Source: Panax quinquefolius (Eukaryota; Streptophyta; Magnoliopsida; Apiales; Araliaceae). Taken from it: a stretch of 64,000 nucleotides of DNA. The first letter of the stretch is position 1. Every line of letters begins with the position of its first letter. This document shows, in pieces, positions 11,218 to 22,651 of the stretch. The notes under the pieces are model-generated. The model had not been told where the DNA came from, searched no databases, and worked only from the letters and a program-made list of their open reading frames with translations. The position numbers and the translations under genes are program-made. The stretch is from NCBI GenBank assembly GCA_020205615.1, contig CM035167.1:134678568-134742567 (forward strand), read 5' to 3'.

Positions 11218-12355
11218 TGATGACAGATTGATCGGGTCAGAATTTTTCGTCAATTTATCGACTCGAGTGTCAAGTGTTCAACAAGTGATTTTAAATAATT
11301 GGGCTGAAAATTATTCAAAAGAGTACAATTCAAGCATTATTGGGCTGACCCAATTGGTCCATTCAATTCAATCCAGCACGAATTATCTAATTGATTTCAG
11401 ATTCAATAAATCATATGCGCGAATTTTGGAATTCAATTATAATCTGCAACTTGCAAAGGGGATGTTACACTCATGTGAGGCCATCTAAATCAAGCATCAT
11501 GTTACTTCAATTAAGCCCATGCCTGGACATGTAAAGAATGAAGACATGCAAAGAATTATTAATTTATTAATTTTTTATTATCACGTGGGCGCACCTTTTC
11601 AAGTATCAGACTTGGTTGTTGTTTTAAAAAAGTCATCAACCTTGGTTTTTTTTTTTGTTTAAAAGTCATCGACTTTATTTGTGATGCATACATGACGTGG
11701 CAACTTGGCAATTGTTATTATTTCCTTATGATCACACGCAAAGAAGCCAACAATCCTTATTGAGAACTCGGTTTAATCACGCAGTAAAAGGAAATCTTGC
11801 ACATGGCGAAGGATTTTATTTTATTTGGATTCTTAATTTTAAATTCTATTGTATTTTAGGATTTCTTTTTCAAATTGATTTCTCTTTCCTTATAGCAATT
11901 AGGGTTATAGTTTATAAATTCCTATTAGGTTTTTGATTATTTTGAGTAGTATAAATAGAGGTTCAAGTTGATGTAAACAATATATATTATTCATTATTCA
12001 ATATATTTGTGAGGTTATTCTCTTCTTTTGGTTCTTTGAAGAATTCCTAAGTATTTTTTCTTAGTTATTTCTTTGAGATTCAATTTGACTTATCATACAA
12101 CAATTCATAGTCAGTGTGTGGCGTCTTCTACCGCATCAATAAATCGATTGTACCAAGATTACCGCTTCAATATAAGCGAGGGTCAAGGTGTCGTTGGTAT
12201 CCATTCAACGTGAAATTCGACGCGAACAATTGTACCAAGATTACCGCTCACATATAAAGTAGGGGTTAAGGTGTTGCAAGCAATTCACCCAACAACTGTG
12301 CTAGAAACGATCGGGGCAACGACCACCTCACGCAAGCGTGCCGTGGAGTCTATCA
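11218..12355 (+). repeat. 5' LTR of element B
   Basis: TG...CA ends and TATAAATA at 11,950-11,957. The U5 part has a partial direct repeat: AATTGTACCAAGATTACCGC-like sequence followed by a GGTCAAGGTGT/GGTTAAGGTGT tail, at about 12,147-12,205 and 12,226-12,280. It is matched throughout by the 3' LTR, with scattered indels and substitutions. The GATCGGGTC near its start reads GATCGG in the 3' copy. Confidence 0.9.
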
Positions 12356-12910
12356 TTTGGTATCAAAGCTAAGCCTTTCTAGCAAGTTACTTATCTTTAA
12401 TTTTCTGTCGAAATATATATTGTAAAAAAAAAAAGAGTTCAAAAAAATAATATAAAAAAAATAAAAAAAAGAAATCAGATTTTATTTCCATTGTGCTAAC
12501 CAAATTTGTAGCACACCATCAAATCATTAAATTCCAACCAAGAGTTCATACCGTTCCATCATCAATTCAGAAACGGAGCTACAATTTTCAAATCAGAGGC
12601 ATACAAGAGGAGTACAAGGCAATCGATTGGTGATTTTGTGGTATTCTGATAGTCACACCATCTATATTTTTATTTTGTGATAAGTAATTTTTGAATTGAT
12701 TAGTAAAACCAAGAATTGTACTAGGGGAATTCAAAAAGAACTTATTAGAGAGAATATTGAGGTAAAAGGCTTAGTGGTGAGATTAACCGAGGGTAAAAGC
12801 CAATTTATTGAGAGTATACACGAGTGAACCATTAATTCGAGCGAAACACGTAAGGGAGTGTGTGAGGAAATTGTTTTTATCTACTAACCCTTGTTTTGCA
12901 GTAAATTAAT

Positions 12911-15064
12911 ATGTTTGGCTATGAGGAGCCATTGAAAAGAAGACCCAGAGTTCGTATGAAGTTTGGCGTGGATGAGTGGTAGAGATCATGGGATGAGGAT
13001 TATGAGAGGCATCATAATTATAATGGATGTAGGGAGCAACCTCATAAACCTATGGAGCATAGGAGGGAACATTTATTGTCTAGGGAAATAAAAGTTGAAG
13101 AAGATCATACAATTCTTGGAGAGTCATGGTAGACTAGGAAAGCTACAAGTGAGCAAGCTAACGAGGAAGAAACAATGCAACAAAAGAATATGTTTTATAC
13201 TAGGTTTCTAGTACAAGAAAAGGTATGCATTGTAAAAATTGATTGTGAAATTGGTACTAACATTGCTAGCACTACAATGGTGGATAAACTAGGGTTGTCA
13301 ACAGTTGCACATCCTTGGCCTTACAAGATGCAAGGGATCGTCGATTGTGAGGAGGTAATGGTGACTAGACAAGTGTCAGTTTTTTTTCACATCGGCAGAT
13401 ATGAAGATGAAATATTATGTGATGTAGTTCCAATCCATACTTGTCATTTGTTACTTGGGAGGCCATGGCGACACAGCAGGCGCGCGAAGCATAATAGTTG
13501 TACTAATAAGTATTCATTGGTACACAATCGAATAAGAGTCAACCTTTGTCCTATGACGTCCGAGCAAGTTCATGACGATCTAATGTATTTACAAAAAGAT
13601 CGTGATCAAATGCAAGAAGAAAAAAAAGATCGACAAAAGGAAACTGTTCAAATGATTGATAGTGAGAAAAGAAAATTTGAAAAGAATGAGAGAGAAAAGA
13701 AAAAGGAGAATGAAAATAAACGAGAGAAAAACAAACGAGAGGGTGAGCATAAAGAAGAGAGCGAAGAAATATGTGACTATGAAAAAGAGAGTGAGTTGAA
13801 AAGTGAGTTATATTTTGAAAAGCCAATGACTGTACATTCGTACAAGACGGCGCTTTTGAATACTAACACTAATGATTCTTCTTTGTCTAGTTTTGTTTTG
13901 TCTCTTGTGCAAGTTGTTGATGAAATACCCCGTGCTATCATTTCGTACCGATCAGCTGATAGTATTCCCGAAGAGACGACGAAGTTACCAAGGCGGGTTG
14001 GGGAGTTGGTGAAAGTGGGTATCGTGAGAGAAGACATGAGTTCATGTGTTGATTATGAGACCATAGTACCTAAAAAGGATTGGACAACGAGTTTGTTCGT
14101 CGATTTTGAATTGGTAAACAAGTATCGTTATTCTTTTTCTTGTTTGGATAATATGCTTGATAGTTTGCATAATACTTATGTTTTATCTACATGTGATAAT
14201 GATCATGTGATGACAATACCTAATCAAATTAGTATGAGAGATAGTGATAAATGGAAAAATATTTTAGCATGTGAGTTATATTGGTGGTTAGTTATTTTGG
14301 TTAGATTAACCGATGCATCTAGTGTTTTCATGAGTTATTTAAAACATGTTTTGCATGCTTCCATTGGATTTGTTGTTAGCTATTTTGAGGGTAAAATCAT
14401 CTTTATCATGAACTATGGTGGGTATTTGATTTATGTTGAGTTAGTTTATGATCATGATATATATTCTCGTTTTCAATGTTGTTATTTGCATGAAATTCAT
14501 TCAAGGTTTTCTTATCCATATGTTGTGTTAGGTTTTCTTGCTAATCAATCTTTACATGAGTTGTCGTTAGTTGACAATGGTAGTGATTATGTTTGTCCGT
14601 TCGAGCAATCTTCATTGCATGATTTGCTATCATATGGTTTTGATTCAAGGAGTATTTATCATCAAGATGGTTTGAGAGATGAGTTATTTGCATGTTTAGT
14701 TAGTTCACTTGGATTAGCCAAGGCATTGCATACTTCCATGGAATTGTTGAATTATATTTTTCATTCTTTCATGGAAAAATTTGTTATTCTCTATTTTGAT
14801 GATATTCCGATTTTTGTCAACACTTTGGAAAATTCTTTAGCATGTGTTGAGTTTGTTTGTGATCATCGTCAATATGCTATTGAATTTTCAACTTATGATT
14901 GTGACCTTTTTATTCCGTTGGTGCTATTATGTGATTTTGATTGTGTTAATGTCAATGGAAGGAGAAAGGTTGGTTGTGTTTTGCAAATTCGTGATAGGAT
15001 CATATTCATCGAGGGAAACATGGATCGTGCAATTCAATTTGATCAATGCATTGAGAGTTTATAG
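12911..15064 (+). pseudogene. Element B degenerate gag-protease-RT polyprotein ORF
   Basis: One frame from ATG 12,911 with only two stops (TAG at 12,980 and 13,130, both in TGG-TAG), then open for 629 codons (13,175-15,064). Visible parts: a short gag-like N-terminus (RRPRVRMKFGVDEW); a retropepsin-like region with KIDCEIGTNIAS where relatives have DGGSCTN; the HxLLGRPW motif (CHLLLGRPW); a very Lys/Glu-rich linker (about residues 130-215 of the open frame); and RT-like motifs (VPKKDW, FVSYFEG in place of YxDD, then a second ILYFDDIPIF). The zinc knuckle, most of gag, RNase H and integrase are missing or unrecognisable. It is dead as a polymerase, yet unusually open for a pseudogene. Confidence 0.7.
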
Positions 15065-15073
15065 GGAAGTGTT

Positions 15074-15185
15074 TTGAATATTATTTTATTAGACTATGCA
15101 TGTGATTTTGATTTATTTGATTCCTTTGTGATTAGACAAAAGGAACTTGTTGATTTGTTTTATTCTGTGTTTAATCCAGGATTGG
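15074..15185 (+). pseudogene. Element B pol 3' remnant
   Basis: The frame after the 629-aa ORF encodes a C-terminal polyprotein-like tail (DSFVIRQKELVDLFYSVFNPGL). It is cut at 15,185 by element A. Across element A, 25,375-25,418 resumes with sequence leading into the polypurine tract, where related elements encode an LRTNPFEEG-like end. Confidence 0.5.
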
Positions 15186-17907
15186 TGTCCCAAAATAGGT
15201 ATACATCACCCATTCTCGAAAGTTGTCAATACATGGTACGTAAACAACTACAACTTTATTATTACAACAAGAAATCTGTGAGTTTAAATACAAATATTAT
15301 CTTCTGCATAATATCTATACTCAAATAAATCCTCATCACATTTATCGATACATTATTTTACAAAAATGGTGAGGACTACTAAACAACTCTCTCTAGAACC
15401 TTCATTCCATATTCCCACACGTCTGATTTCGCTTATATTCTCGCCGCCCCGAAGAAAAATGGAACAAAAGGAAAAGGGTGAGCTCAACTAGCTCAAGAAA
15501 GAATATTATGACTAAGATAATATACAACAAATTATCGTTAGTCTTCAACAGGAAAAATCTAATAGAATACAATAGACAACAAATTTTAAATCAATATTCG
15601 CAATGAAATAATAATTCATTAGAAGAGTTAAGTAGAGAATGCAAACTACTATCTTTCATATATGAATTTAAAAGTTCATCGCTCATCTTTTATCCCTCGT
15701 AACATCAATCAATATACATCCGAATCAAATATTCATCTTTGCACTATGTGCCAAAGATATTCATCATTGGTCATGTTCATCTAAACACATGCTCATCTTT
15801 GCACTACAGCCAAAGATATTCTTCGAAATCATTCATCTTTGCACTACAAAGCCAAAGATATTCCATAATATCATCATTTAAGACCGAGGATGATGAAAAT
15901 ATTTTTAAAGAAACGAATCCAATGAAACAAAATGACAAGGATTAAGGATTAAGGATTCAGACTTTGTTTTATCCATGTTCAAAAATACCTCAAAAATAAT
16001 CATAGTGGTGTAAAATTCAAGAATGATCAAAACATGGATACAATCAAAGCTAGTATCCGAATAGATATTTTGGACAAAAAGAAGAAATTTCATTTTTCTA
16101 TGAATAAAGGTCAGATACGTGAATAGTGCCGATACGCGTGAATAGTAACTCCGACACCAAAAGATAGAAATTTCCAAAAAACATCTTCACGCTTCCTACT
16201 TAATAGTACTCGTGAATAAGAACTCGTGAATAAGAACTCGTGAATAAGAACTCGAATAAGAATCGTGAATAAGAACTCATGAATAGTAACCCATACATGA
16301 AAAAGTTCCAAATTTGATAAAAAGTTCCAACCAATATTTCAAAGATAATGATATCAAGAAATAATATCATTTGAGAAGAAAATAACATCCCTTACCTCGA
16401 AAGATCAAGATTTCTAAATTTAAAACACCTGGGATATAAGGTGATTGACTTGACCGACCCTAAGCAATACTCAAAGTATACTCAAAATACTCACAAGAAT
16501 ACGCTCGATAATATAGAGAGAGAAAACTTCAGCTTCTCGTGTGATTTTCAATTCTAACCCAAGACCCTATTTATAGAAATCGCTTAACACCAAAGTTAGT
16601 AAAATTTAATAAATTAATAATATAATTATATAAATTTTCTACACATGCCTAGAATCTGATTTCAGCCATCAAACACATGCCACATTCTAGAAAAAGTAAG
16701 AAAAAACGTTTTTCTAATTTTAAATATTTTAAACTTCCAAAAATCAATTATTTTGAGCTTCTAACTTCAATAATTCATAATAAATAGCCCTTTCATCAGA
16801 AAATTCGAATCTCATGAGTTTTTATAGGAAATTCAATTTTCTACAACTTTGGTAAGAAAGTTTTTCCAAATTCCAAATAGAAATTGACCAAATCCACAAA
16901 CCAAGCGATTTTATAAAGCTATAATCAAATTTTCACCAATAAATGGGGTCCACCGACATGTTTTAACATGTTTTAAACATTTATTGCAACAAAAATACTC
17001 TTCCTCCTCAGATACTCATATATCCCACATTCGTTGTAAAATATCACCATTATTATATTATTAAATATAATAATATATTTAAATGAATTATTTTATCGTA
17101 AAAGATAAAATTTCAATTTTCAACAATTGTCACAATAAAAATTTTCTCCATCTATATCCACATAAAATCAATATTTTTCTCATCATATGAATCAATAATT
17201 AATTATTCACAAATAATATTACAGTAATCACAATATCGACAACTGTGCAGCTTCCAGAGAAAGAGGGGCTTCAATAAGAATTTTCTTCATCGGGCGCGCA
17301 ATTAGGTGACCAAACCTCTCCTTAGATGTAACTTTCTAGACATTGCCAATAATGTTATCTAATAATATTATTCAGATAATATGAATTATTGCTTCGATAA
17401 TGAAAAAATATCGCAGTAATGACAATTATCAAACAACAAAGAATATAAAATATCAACGCAAAGAATTATTAACTCAATAAAATAAATAATAAAAGAATTA
17501 TCGTAACCATTATCGAAAGTAGTGCCTTCACGTAAGAATCAATAATGGTGCAATACCGGTGCTACATCGTGTTTTAACCAACCGAGTATTTTAACAAGAT
17601 AATTCAGAATAACTACGCCGTTATTTTTAAACAACTTATATTTGTCGCTTTCTTCATCCAATCGCTTTTCAAGCATGGGCCCACACACGGTCGCTACCGT
17701 CGCATTTAATATTTCCCGACAAAGATTTAATATTCCACACCAAACTAATATTCTCCTAACAACAATGAATATTTTATAACCACTGCTTATTTTGAAATAT
17801 TCATGTATTTACCCCTAACTATCCACATTAATCAAATCAACCCTTACTATTTCAAAATAATAAATAGAGAAAATTAAATTTCATTAATAATAAGTTGGGG
17901 TCTTACA
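15186..17907 (-). repeat. 3' LTR of element A (copy L3)
   Basis: The plus-strand start is damaged (TGTCCCAAAATAGG where siblings have TGTGACGCCCCCAAAATAGG) and the end is GGGGTCTTACA. The TATA box on the minus strand is at about 16,568-16,577. The hairpin minisatellite is at about 15,735-15,865 and the TACTATTCACGAG repeats at about 16,200-16,290. Confidence 0.88.
15735..15865 (-). repeat. Hairpin-core minisatellite of L3
   Basis: Three to four units with ATCTTTGCACTA...GCCAAAGATATTC, the reverse complement of the L1 unit. The equivalent in L4 is about 23,198-23,335. Confidence 0.7.
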
Positions 17908-17908
17908 A

Positions 17909-18360
17909 CCTCCCTCCTTATGAAATTTCGTCCTCTAAATCGACGACGCATTCTGTGTGTTTCAAAAGGTGAGGATACCTCGCTTTCATTTCCGCTTTCC
18001 AATTCCCTGTGTCATTTCCTCTATAGCATGATTCCTCCACAAAACTTTAACTTGTGGTATGACCTTTCAAGGCGTAGGACATGCTCCTTCCTATCCAAGA
18101 TCTTGACAGTACCTCCTCATACGTTAAGTCTTCTGGCTATTTCGTCCTGGTTCTAACTCTATAACGTGGTTTGGTCTTTCACATATTTATTTAAGTACGA
18201 TATGTGAAACACATTATGAACACGTAGACATACTTTGAGGTAACGCAAGTCTATAGCTACATTTCCTACTCGGCCAAGAATTTGAAATGGACCAATAAAT
18301 CGTGGATCGAGCTTTCTCTCTTCCCAAATCTTGTAACTCCCTTCCATGGAGCAACTCGCA
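17909..18360 (-). pseudogene. Element A integrase C-terminus and chromodomain-like region
   Basis: The minus strand encodes KLDPRFIGPFQILGRVG and VHNVFHISYLNKYV (18,159-18,347), the GPF/Y-type module after the integrase core. Downstream, in broken frames, is VKVLWRNHAIEE followed by a remnant of the THRMRRRFRGRNF-like tail. The LWRNH..EEATWE signature is typical of Tekay/Del chromovirus chromodomain regions. Stops and frameshifts break it between about 17,930 and 18,160. Confidence 0.75.
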
Positions 18361-18639
18361 ATAATACATGATCCCCTACACTAAATTCCACGCCCTTTCG
18401 ATGAAGATCCGCATAACTCTTTTTTTGTCGATCTTGTGCCGCTTTGTATACGTTGTCGAATCATTTGGATCTTTTTCAGAGTCATATCGCATTTAACTCG
18501 GGTCCCAACAATGTTGCTTCACCCACCTCATCCCAACATATTGGAGAACGACATTTTCGCCCATATAATGCTTCAAATGGAGCCACACCTATACTTGCTC
18601 GATAAATCGTTGTTGTAGGAGAATTCCACCAATGGTAAA

Positions 18640-19260
18640 TACTTATCCCAACTCGCCTTGAAGTTCAGGACACGTAGTCTTAATAGATCTTCAAGAGTTT
18701 GAATAGTCCTCTCTCGATTGTCCGTCCGCTTGGGGATGGTATGTCAACTAAATCGCAAACTGCGCGCTCCATAGCTTTTTTGCAAGCTAACCCAAAATCT
18801 TGAAGTGAATCTTGGGTCACGATCCAAACTATGGATACCGGCATGCCATGCAACCTCACAATCTCATTCACGCATATACTAGCAAGACGCTCAAGGGAAT
18901 AAGTCTCCGTGACGGCAAGAAATGAGCAGATTTGGTTAATCTATCAACAATAACCCAAATAGCATTGATGCCTTGAGAAACCGTAGAAGACCCCAGAACT
19001 AAATCCATGGTAATGTGTTCCCACTTCCATTTCGAAATCTCAAGTGGTTGCAACGGACCCTTAGGTACCAGATGCTCCGCCTTTACACGCTGACAAGTTA
19101 AACACATCGAGATAAACTTTGCAATCTCTCTCTTCATATTGTTCCACCAAAATGTATGTCAAGATCACGATACATTTTAGTACTTCCGTGATGGATTGCA
19201 AATGGTGTATTGTGTGCCTCCATCATAATCTTGTACTTCAAATCGAGTCGTTAGGAACAC
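18640..19260 (-). pseudogene. Element A integrase core (broken)
   Basis: The minus-strand frame 18,868-19,137 has CLTCQRVKAEH, the second half of the HHCC zinc-binding module, then WKWEHITMDLV with the first catalytic Asp, and VDRLTKSAHFLP. Frame 18,680-18,871 continues with NEIVRLHGMPVSIV but reads WIVTQDS where intact relatives have SDRDPRF, so the second catalytic Asp context is damaged. It acts in cDNA insertion in active elements; this copy cannot. Confidence 0.8.
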
Positions 19261-19539
19261 AAAGTTCAGAGTGGACTCAAGTATTCCTTCTTCATCAATT
19301 CTCGCTCCTAATAGCTCCTTCTTGTACTTTCTTCTTCATACGATCACCCCGGCCTGGTGGCTCGAGCAACCTTAACTTTTTCTATTAAAGTTGGCTCTAC
19401 GCGATACTTGACATCATCGCACTCGCTCCTCAAGATATGATCTTCTACTCAACGCGCCACCTACCACGCTCGCTTTTCCAGATGGTATCAATAGTGTGGT
19501 CGTAGTCTTCAATAGTTCGAGCCAACGTCGCCGCCAGAT

Positions 19540-20760
19540 GTTGAGTTCTTTTTGAGTGAAGAAATATTTAAGGCTTTTATGGTCTCAATATATCTCCACT
19601 TTCTCCCCATATAGATAGTGCTCCATATTTTTTAAATGAAAACGATCGGGCCGCTAACTCTAGATCATGAGTAGGATAATTCCTCTCATACTCTTTAAGT
19701 TGTCGCGAGGCATAAGGCTATGACTTTCCCACGCTGCATGAGAACACATCCTAACCCTTTGCTCAAGCATCATCAGAGATAACAAATCCATCCGAACCAG
19801 ATGGTATTGTTAGACAGTGTCAAATAAGTCTCCTCTTAAGCTCTTGGAAACTCTTCTCGTGATTCTTCACTCCAAACGAATTTTTGTATCCTTCCGAAGT
19901 TAGTTGAAGTTAATGGAGTAGCGATTCGAGAAAACCCTTCCATTAATCTCCGATAATAACCAAATTTAAGCCCAAAAGCTACGATTTCACCACCGACTTC
20001 GACTTGGTTGTTCTAAACTTCAGATTGCTTCAATCTTCACGGATCAACAGATACTCCATGTTTCGACACCACGTGCCCAAGGAATGCTACTTCCTCGCCG
20101 TAACTCGTGATTTCTTCAATTTGGCATATAGTTTGTTTTCACGAAGCCTTTCGAGTACCAAACTTCAAATGGTGCTCATGATCTTCACGACTTTTGGAAT
20201 ATATAAGGATGTCATCAATAAAGACAACAACGAATCGATCCAAATATTCCTTGAATACTCGGCTCATCATATCCATGAAAGCCGCAGGAGCATTAGTTAG
20301 TCCGAAAGACATGACTAAGAATTCATAATGCCCATACCGAAGTTCTCAAGGCGCCTTTGAATATCCTCGCCTAATCTTCAATGATGATATCCGTAATCTA
20401 AGATCGATTTTTGAAAAGAATGTGCCTCAGAATCGGTCAAACAAGTCATCAATACGAGGTAGAGGATACTTATTCTTGATGGTGACATGGTTCAATTCCC
20501 GATAGTCAATATAAAGTCGCATACTCCCCGCCTTTTTCTTCTTTACTTAATAAAACAGAGCACCCCAAGGAGATGTACTAGACGAATGAAACCGATGTCC
20601 AACAATTCTCGTAGTTGGACCTTTAACTCCTCAAGTTCAATAGAGCCATTCGATATGGGGTTTTAGAAATGGGCTTTGTACTCAAAGTTCAAGATCAATA
20701 AAGAATTCAACTTCACGCTCGGGGTAGACCGGAAGTTCTTCAGAAATACGTCAGAAAGTC
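19540..20760 (-). pseudogene. Element A reverse transcriptase and RNase H (multiply frameshifted)
   Basis: Minus-strand fragments in changing frames give PYRMAP and LLDIGFIR (about 20,580-20,660), IDYRELN-like and [17 protein letters not shown] pieces (about 20,430-20,540), the [14 protein letters not shown] catalytic motif region (about 20,190-20,250), the LGHVVS block (about 20,080), and the RNase H GLGCVLMQ segment (about 19,720-19,770) with a following KYFFTQKELN-type block (about 19,560). No frame is open across the domain. Confidence 0.75.
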
Positions 20761-20953
20761 AATAACAACAGAATATTATTCAAATTTGACGTGTCTTTAT
20801 TCAAATCCATAACATGGGCTAAGAAAGCTTCGACATCCGCTTTTTCAATAAACGAATAGCTTTTATGATTAGATATGACAAGTTGATTGATTTTAATGGT
20901 TTAGTTGCTTGAATTGCATAACAAAGTTGGTTAGAATATGAAAACTAACAACC

Positions 20954-21393
20954 TTATTTAAAACAATCAATTTTGGCATGATGAGTAGTTAACCAATCAA
21001 TCCCTAAAATCACATCAAAAGCAAGTATCTTTAAAGAGATAAGGTCAATGTGTAAGGTAATGGTGCCAACTTGAATCAAACAAGATTTATAAACAGTGGA
21101 TGTGATGAAAGTTTCTCCTAACGGAGTTTCCACAGATAAGTCAAAGTCTAATTTCTCCTGAGTCAAGTTTAAACGCTGAGCACACGCAGGAGAGATAAAT
21201 GAACGGGGGTAAGACCCAGATCAAGTAAGGTATAAACTTCGCAAGAATTTATAAATAGCTTACCCGTGATCACCTCGTTTGGGTTCTCTCGATTATGACC
21301 AACCACAACAAACGCTTCTTCCCTAATCGCTGACTTTGACTTTTTCGACATTTTTTTTGAGTCACCGTCCCTCACCGAACTAGGTTTCGCCAT
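20954..21393 (-). pseudogene. Element A aspartic protease
   Basis: Two minus-strand frames. 21,169-21,393 carries VITGKLFINSCEVYTLLDLGLT, where the catalytic DSGAT of the family has become DLGLT. 20,954-21,166 carries LDFDLSVETPLGE and FDVILGIDWLTTHHAKIDC, the conserved second half. A frameshift separates them. The catalytic triplet keeps Asp but loses Ser and Ala. Confidence 0.8.
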
Positions 21394-21399
21394 CGCATA

Positions 21400-22551
21400 A
21401 TCTCGAGATATATGTCCTTCTTTTCCACAATTATAGCATACCTTGAACTGCTAGGGGCGCTTTGACCGATATGTCCTCTTTTCCAAGATTTATAAAGATA
21501 TATGACCGGTGGTCGTTTCTCCTCCTTAGAACCCGCTTGTCACAAGACCGCTGCTGCCTTCACATGGTCATTGTTAAATCTCCTCTTTTAAAATCTCCTC
21601 CCGACTCGCTTTTCTATTTTCATGGCTATGATTACCACCAGAGTGGTTACCATTTTTGTCCGTCTGCTTTTCTCCCCGGTTATCATTATTCGCTGATCGC
21701 TATCTCTCGTACGATCCCGGTTGTGGTCCTCGGTTGACCGTACTCGTTATCTCGCCTAATAATTGAGAGCCTGCTTACAACATCCGAATAGAGAGAAAAT
21801 TTATGAGAAATGAGATATCGACGACGCCGGGTTTCAAACCTCTAAGAAACATCCGCCACACGCTCCTCATTCTCCACCAAATGAGGTGCAAACCGATAAC
21901 TCGCAAACTTTGCCTCGCATCGAGACACCGCCATGTTGTTTCGCTTCCGCCTAATAAACTCCACTTCTTCATATAATTTAACACTTCGTGAAAGTATTTG
22001 TCATTAAATAGTTTCAAACGCTCCCAAGACATGCCGAAAGCGGCCGGATGGGTACGCTTCACGCACTCCCACCAAAGAGTCCGCCTCGCCACGGAACATA
22101 AAGGTGGCGAATGGAACCTTCGTTTCTCCGCATCCCAAGACATCGAATATCTTGTAATTTGTTTGACCCATGTTTCCGCCATGATCGGATCCGCTTTCCT
22201 TAAATTCGTGGTCCCAACTCTTTGAATCGCTTGGTCGTGATAACCCGTGAATTGCTATCATTTCCTCCTCAGATTTTGAACACGAAGTCTCCTCGTCGAT
22301 TTTTGCATGAATCGCAAAAAGCTTCTAAACATTCCCTCGCTCATCATCTCGTCGGTGGTGTTGTTCACAGGAGGAACATTGCCACTGCTGCACGTTTCTC
22401 CTCGCTGGTGAGTACAAAGCGCTCCACCGGCCTCTCATTTTCATTGTTAATATTCTCAACGACATTCTCAAATACCGCCATAAAACAAGGGTTAATTAAG
22501 GAAATCAATATATCACATAATATCCCTATATATCGACCAACTAACAAATAA
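21400..22551 (-). pseudogene. Element A gag (frameshifted) with zinc knuckle
   Basis: On the minus strand the probable start is the Met at about 22,480 (MAVFENVVEN). The retrotransposon gag domain follows in alternating frames: AETWVKQI (22,182), VPFATFMFRGEAD, WWECVKRTHP, MSWERLKLFNDKYF, and MFLRGLKPG near 21,840. A CCHC zinc knuckle is at about 21,390-21,440, reading CYNCGKEGHISRDY, so its last Cys is changed to Tyr. The domain order and motifs are those of Tekay-type gag. Confidence 0.75.
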
Positions 22552-22651
22552 GCTTAGTAGGACACACTAGCTTAAGGATTTATTCTGCCTCTCCTCCTAG
22601 TTCTATTCCCCGATCTCCGCCAGAGATCATATCCCTAAGCTCGATACCAAC

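Noticed and set aside
12358..12370. tRNA-like sequence TGGTATCAAAGC (also at 56,014 and on the minus strand near 22,645)
   Set aside because: It lies directly after an LTR end each time. It is the primer binding site complementary to initiator-Met tRNA, not a tRNA gene.
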